From contig MSXM01000005.1 in NCBI GenBank assembly GCA_002083565.1, forward strand, positions 3,637 through 27,130: a stretch of DNA of 23,494 nucleotides, written 5' to 3'. Made by a program: the position numbers and the translations under genes. Within the stretch, counting starts at the first letter, position 1. Every line of letters begins with the position of its first letter. The DNA comes from Nitrospira sp. ST-bin4. Its GTDB lineage: Bacteria > Nitrospirota > Nitrospiria > Nitrospirales > Nitrospiraceae. This document shows positions 22,319 through 23,494 of the stretch, piece by piece. The notes beneath the pieces are model-generated. The model saw only the letters and a list, made by a program, of their open reading frames with translations, was not told the origin of the DNA and did not search any database.

Positions 22319-22428
22319 GTGTCAGGACCCATTCATTGAATCGGAAGCTGCAAATCTGACGGCACAAAATGATCAGTGTCGATGGAGCTATGCCTCAAGG
22401 GCTGGAGTGCGAGATTGGCTCCTGACAC
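22319..22428. repeat. 110-bp repeat, copy C
   Basis: Same length and orientation as copies A and B, somewhat more diverged (ends GTGTCAGGACCCATTC and GATTGGCTCCTGACAC). It lies 52 nt beyond the stop of the GlxA-type gene and truncates the Rep remnant on its other side. TTTCTG-N4-CAGAAA follows it, as at copy A. Confidence 0.9.
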
Positions 22429-22480
22429 CATTTCTGCCTCCAGAAAATCCAAATGACAACCTTGTTTCGTCAGTCTTCGA

Positions 22481-23443
22481 TCAGTTGCGTGCGCGCAGCT
22501 CGCGAACGCCGCGGCCGATCTTGCGTCGAATGAGTGTGCGCAGCGTCACCCCATCTGCGTAACCGACCTGGGTGGCGATCTGGTCAATACTGGCGCCGCT
22601 AGTTTGAAGCAAGTGTACTGCACGCTCGACGCGAAGATCCTGAACGTACGCGAGCGGGGATTTACCCAGCACGGATTGCAGGCGACGCGCTAGGGTACGT
22701 TCGCTTGTCACAACTGCGCGAGCCGCTTCGCTGAGCGAAAAACCGACAGCCAGCTGGCGCCGTGCCCACCGCTCGAACCGTTCGACAAGCGGGTCTGAGT
22801 GCGCAAGATGGTCAGGAATTGCGAATGCCGCCTGCGATGGCCGTGGCTCAACCACCAGGTAGCGTGCTGTCAGTGCCGCCAGTGCCGGGCTTTTGCGACG
22901 CACCAGCCACAACGCCAGATCTAGGTGCGCCAGCGCGGCGCCGGCGGTGACGAAGCGGGATGAACTCACGAGCATCCGCGAGTCGTCTAGCACGACATGC
23001 GGGTACCGTTCACGAAAAAACGGGGCGAGCCACCAGGATGTCGTCGCATTCTGGCCATTGAGCAGCGACGTGCCGGCGAGAACAAACGTGCCCGTGCATG
23101 CCGCGCCCACCAGCGTGCCACTGTCAGACCAGCGACGCAGGAGCGCTTGTGCGTCCGTTACGTCTCGCCGTTCAAGCGCCACTCGCAGGGTCTCAGGCAT
23201 CTTCGCCCCGAGCGCCGGCACCAGGGCGACATCTGGACGCGCAAGTCGTGTCGCCGACCGTACAGGCACCGACAGCCCACGACTAGTGTGCACGCGGGTA
23301 CGGACACCAACGACCGTCACGTCGAAACGCGTCGACGATGTCCCGGCGGATTCCGCCAGGTCGTTCGCCGTGCCGAAGGTGTCGAGCAGCGTGGTTAAGC
23401 CGGTGTCGAAGACTTCATTCAGAGCAAGAAGGTAAATTCGCAT
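22481..23443 (-). CDS. GlxA-type AraC-family transcription regulator
   Basis: 320 residues from ATG 23443 (MRIYLLALNEVFDTGLTTLL). The frame continues to the window edge as an alternative longer start, but the GlxA family begins with this strand. The N-terminal domain (1-190) is DJ-1/PfpI-like with the nucleophile-elbow cysteine C116 (VGAACTGTFVLA). The C-terminal domain (about 225-318) is a double helix-turn-helix of AraC type (FSLSEAARAVVTSERTLARR; SIDQIATQVGYADGVTLRTL). Such regulators control small catabolic or stress operons; the effector is unknown. It has higher GC and a different codon style than the retron locus, so it may be outside the element or from another source. No ribosome binding site is obvious, and the target gene is not in the window. 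Confidence 0.9.
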   Translation of the reverse strand: MRIYLLALNEVFDTGLTTLLDTFGTANDLAESAGTSSTRFDVTVVGVRTRVHTSRGLSVPVRSATRLARPDVALVPALGAKMPETLRVALERRDVTDAQALLRRWSDSGTLVGAACTGTFVLAGTSLLNGQNATTSWWLAPFFRERYPHVVLDDSRMLVSSSRFVTAGAALAHLDLALWLVRRKSPALAALTARYLVVEPRPSQAAFAIPDHLAHSDPLVERFERWARRQLAVGFSLSEAARAVVTSERTLARRLQSVLGKSPLAYVQDLRVERAVHLLQTSGASIDQIATQVGYADGVTLRTLIRRKIGRGVRELRARN

Positions 23444-23494
23444 GGCGAGAATAGTATCATAATTGTCACTTCTGCCACTAGTACAGATTGGCAC
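23444..23494. promoter_or_regulatory. Upstream region of the GlxA-type gene with a short dyad
   Basis: TGCCA-N11-TGGCA (23473-23493) is an inverted repeat about 30 nt upstream of the start codon. The adjacent TATGAT could be a -10 box. The region is cut by the window edge, so the full promoter cannot be judged. Confidence 0.25.

Noticed and set aside
18866..22428. The gene-plus-repeat layout as an integron cassette array with attC sites
   Set aside because: The repeats lack the GTTRRRY/RYYYAAC core sites, and the integrase is of the tRNA-targeting type and has no integron-specific insert that I can see.

Overview
The window looks like chromosomal DNA of a Gram-negative, polarly flagellated bacterium. 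The overall style (flagellar genes under sigma-54 control, a FlrB/FlrC-type two-component pair, moderately high GC in the flagellar half) would fit the Nitrospirota, for example Nitrospira, but that is an inference from gene style, not a database match. Almost every gene is on the minus strand, so the region reads from right to left.

Bases 1-15115 are one flagellar regulatory and assembly cluster. In transcription order: a sigma-54-dependent FleQ/FlrA-like regulator (15115-13706); a TPR protein with a signal peptide, a soluble PAS histidine kinase and an NtrC-type regulator in overlapping frames (13547-8670); then flgB, flgC, fliE, fliF, fliG, a receiver-FliH fusion, fliI, fliJ and a MotE-like gene (8498-1153); and the 5' part of a FliK-like gene running off the left edge (731-1). 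I read -24/-12 (sigma-54) promoters before the TPR gene, flgB and fliK. Upstream of them lie two kinds of dyad at enhancer distance: TTGACG/CGTCAA before the TPR operon, CGGCAA/TTGCCG before flgB and fliK. This suggests a cascade in which the first regulator turns on the TPR-kinase-regulator operon and the second turns on the basal-body and FliK operons.

Bases 15300-22428 look like an integrated mobile element. A tRNA-Thr(TGT) gene at 15300-15375 is overlapped by the 3' end of a tyrosine integrase, preceded by an excisionase-like gene and a ribbon-helix-helix gene with two tandem operators. The cargo is a DUF262-HNH nuclease, a three-helix membrane protein, and a retron-type locus: promoter with dyad, about 350 nt of highly structured non-coding RNA (candidate msr-msd), a small basic ORF, an XRE regulator and a retron-like reverse transcriptase with an atypical LGDD catalytic box. 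Three 110-bp copies of one repeat, all in the same orientation, lie just downstream of three of the minus-strand genes. A remnant of a rolling-circle Rep protein is cut by the third copy.

Bases 22429-23494 hold a GlxA-type AraC-family regulator of higher GC, possibly outside the element. I did not find the right-hand att site. The retron-like locus with its membrane neighbour is the best candidate for an undescribed system in the window.
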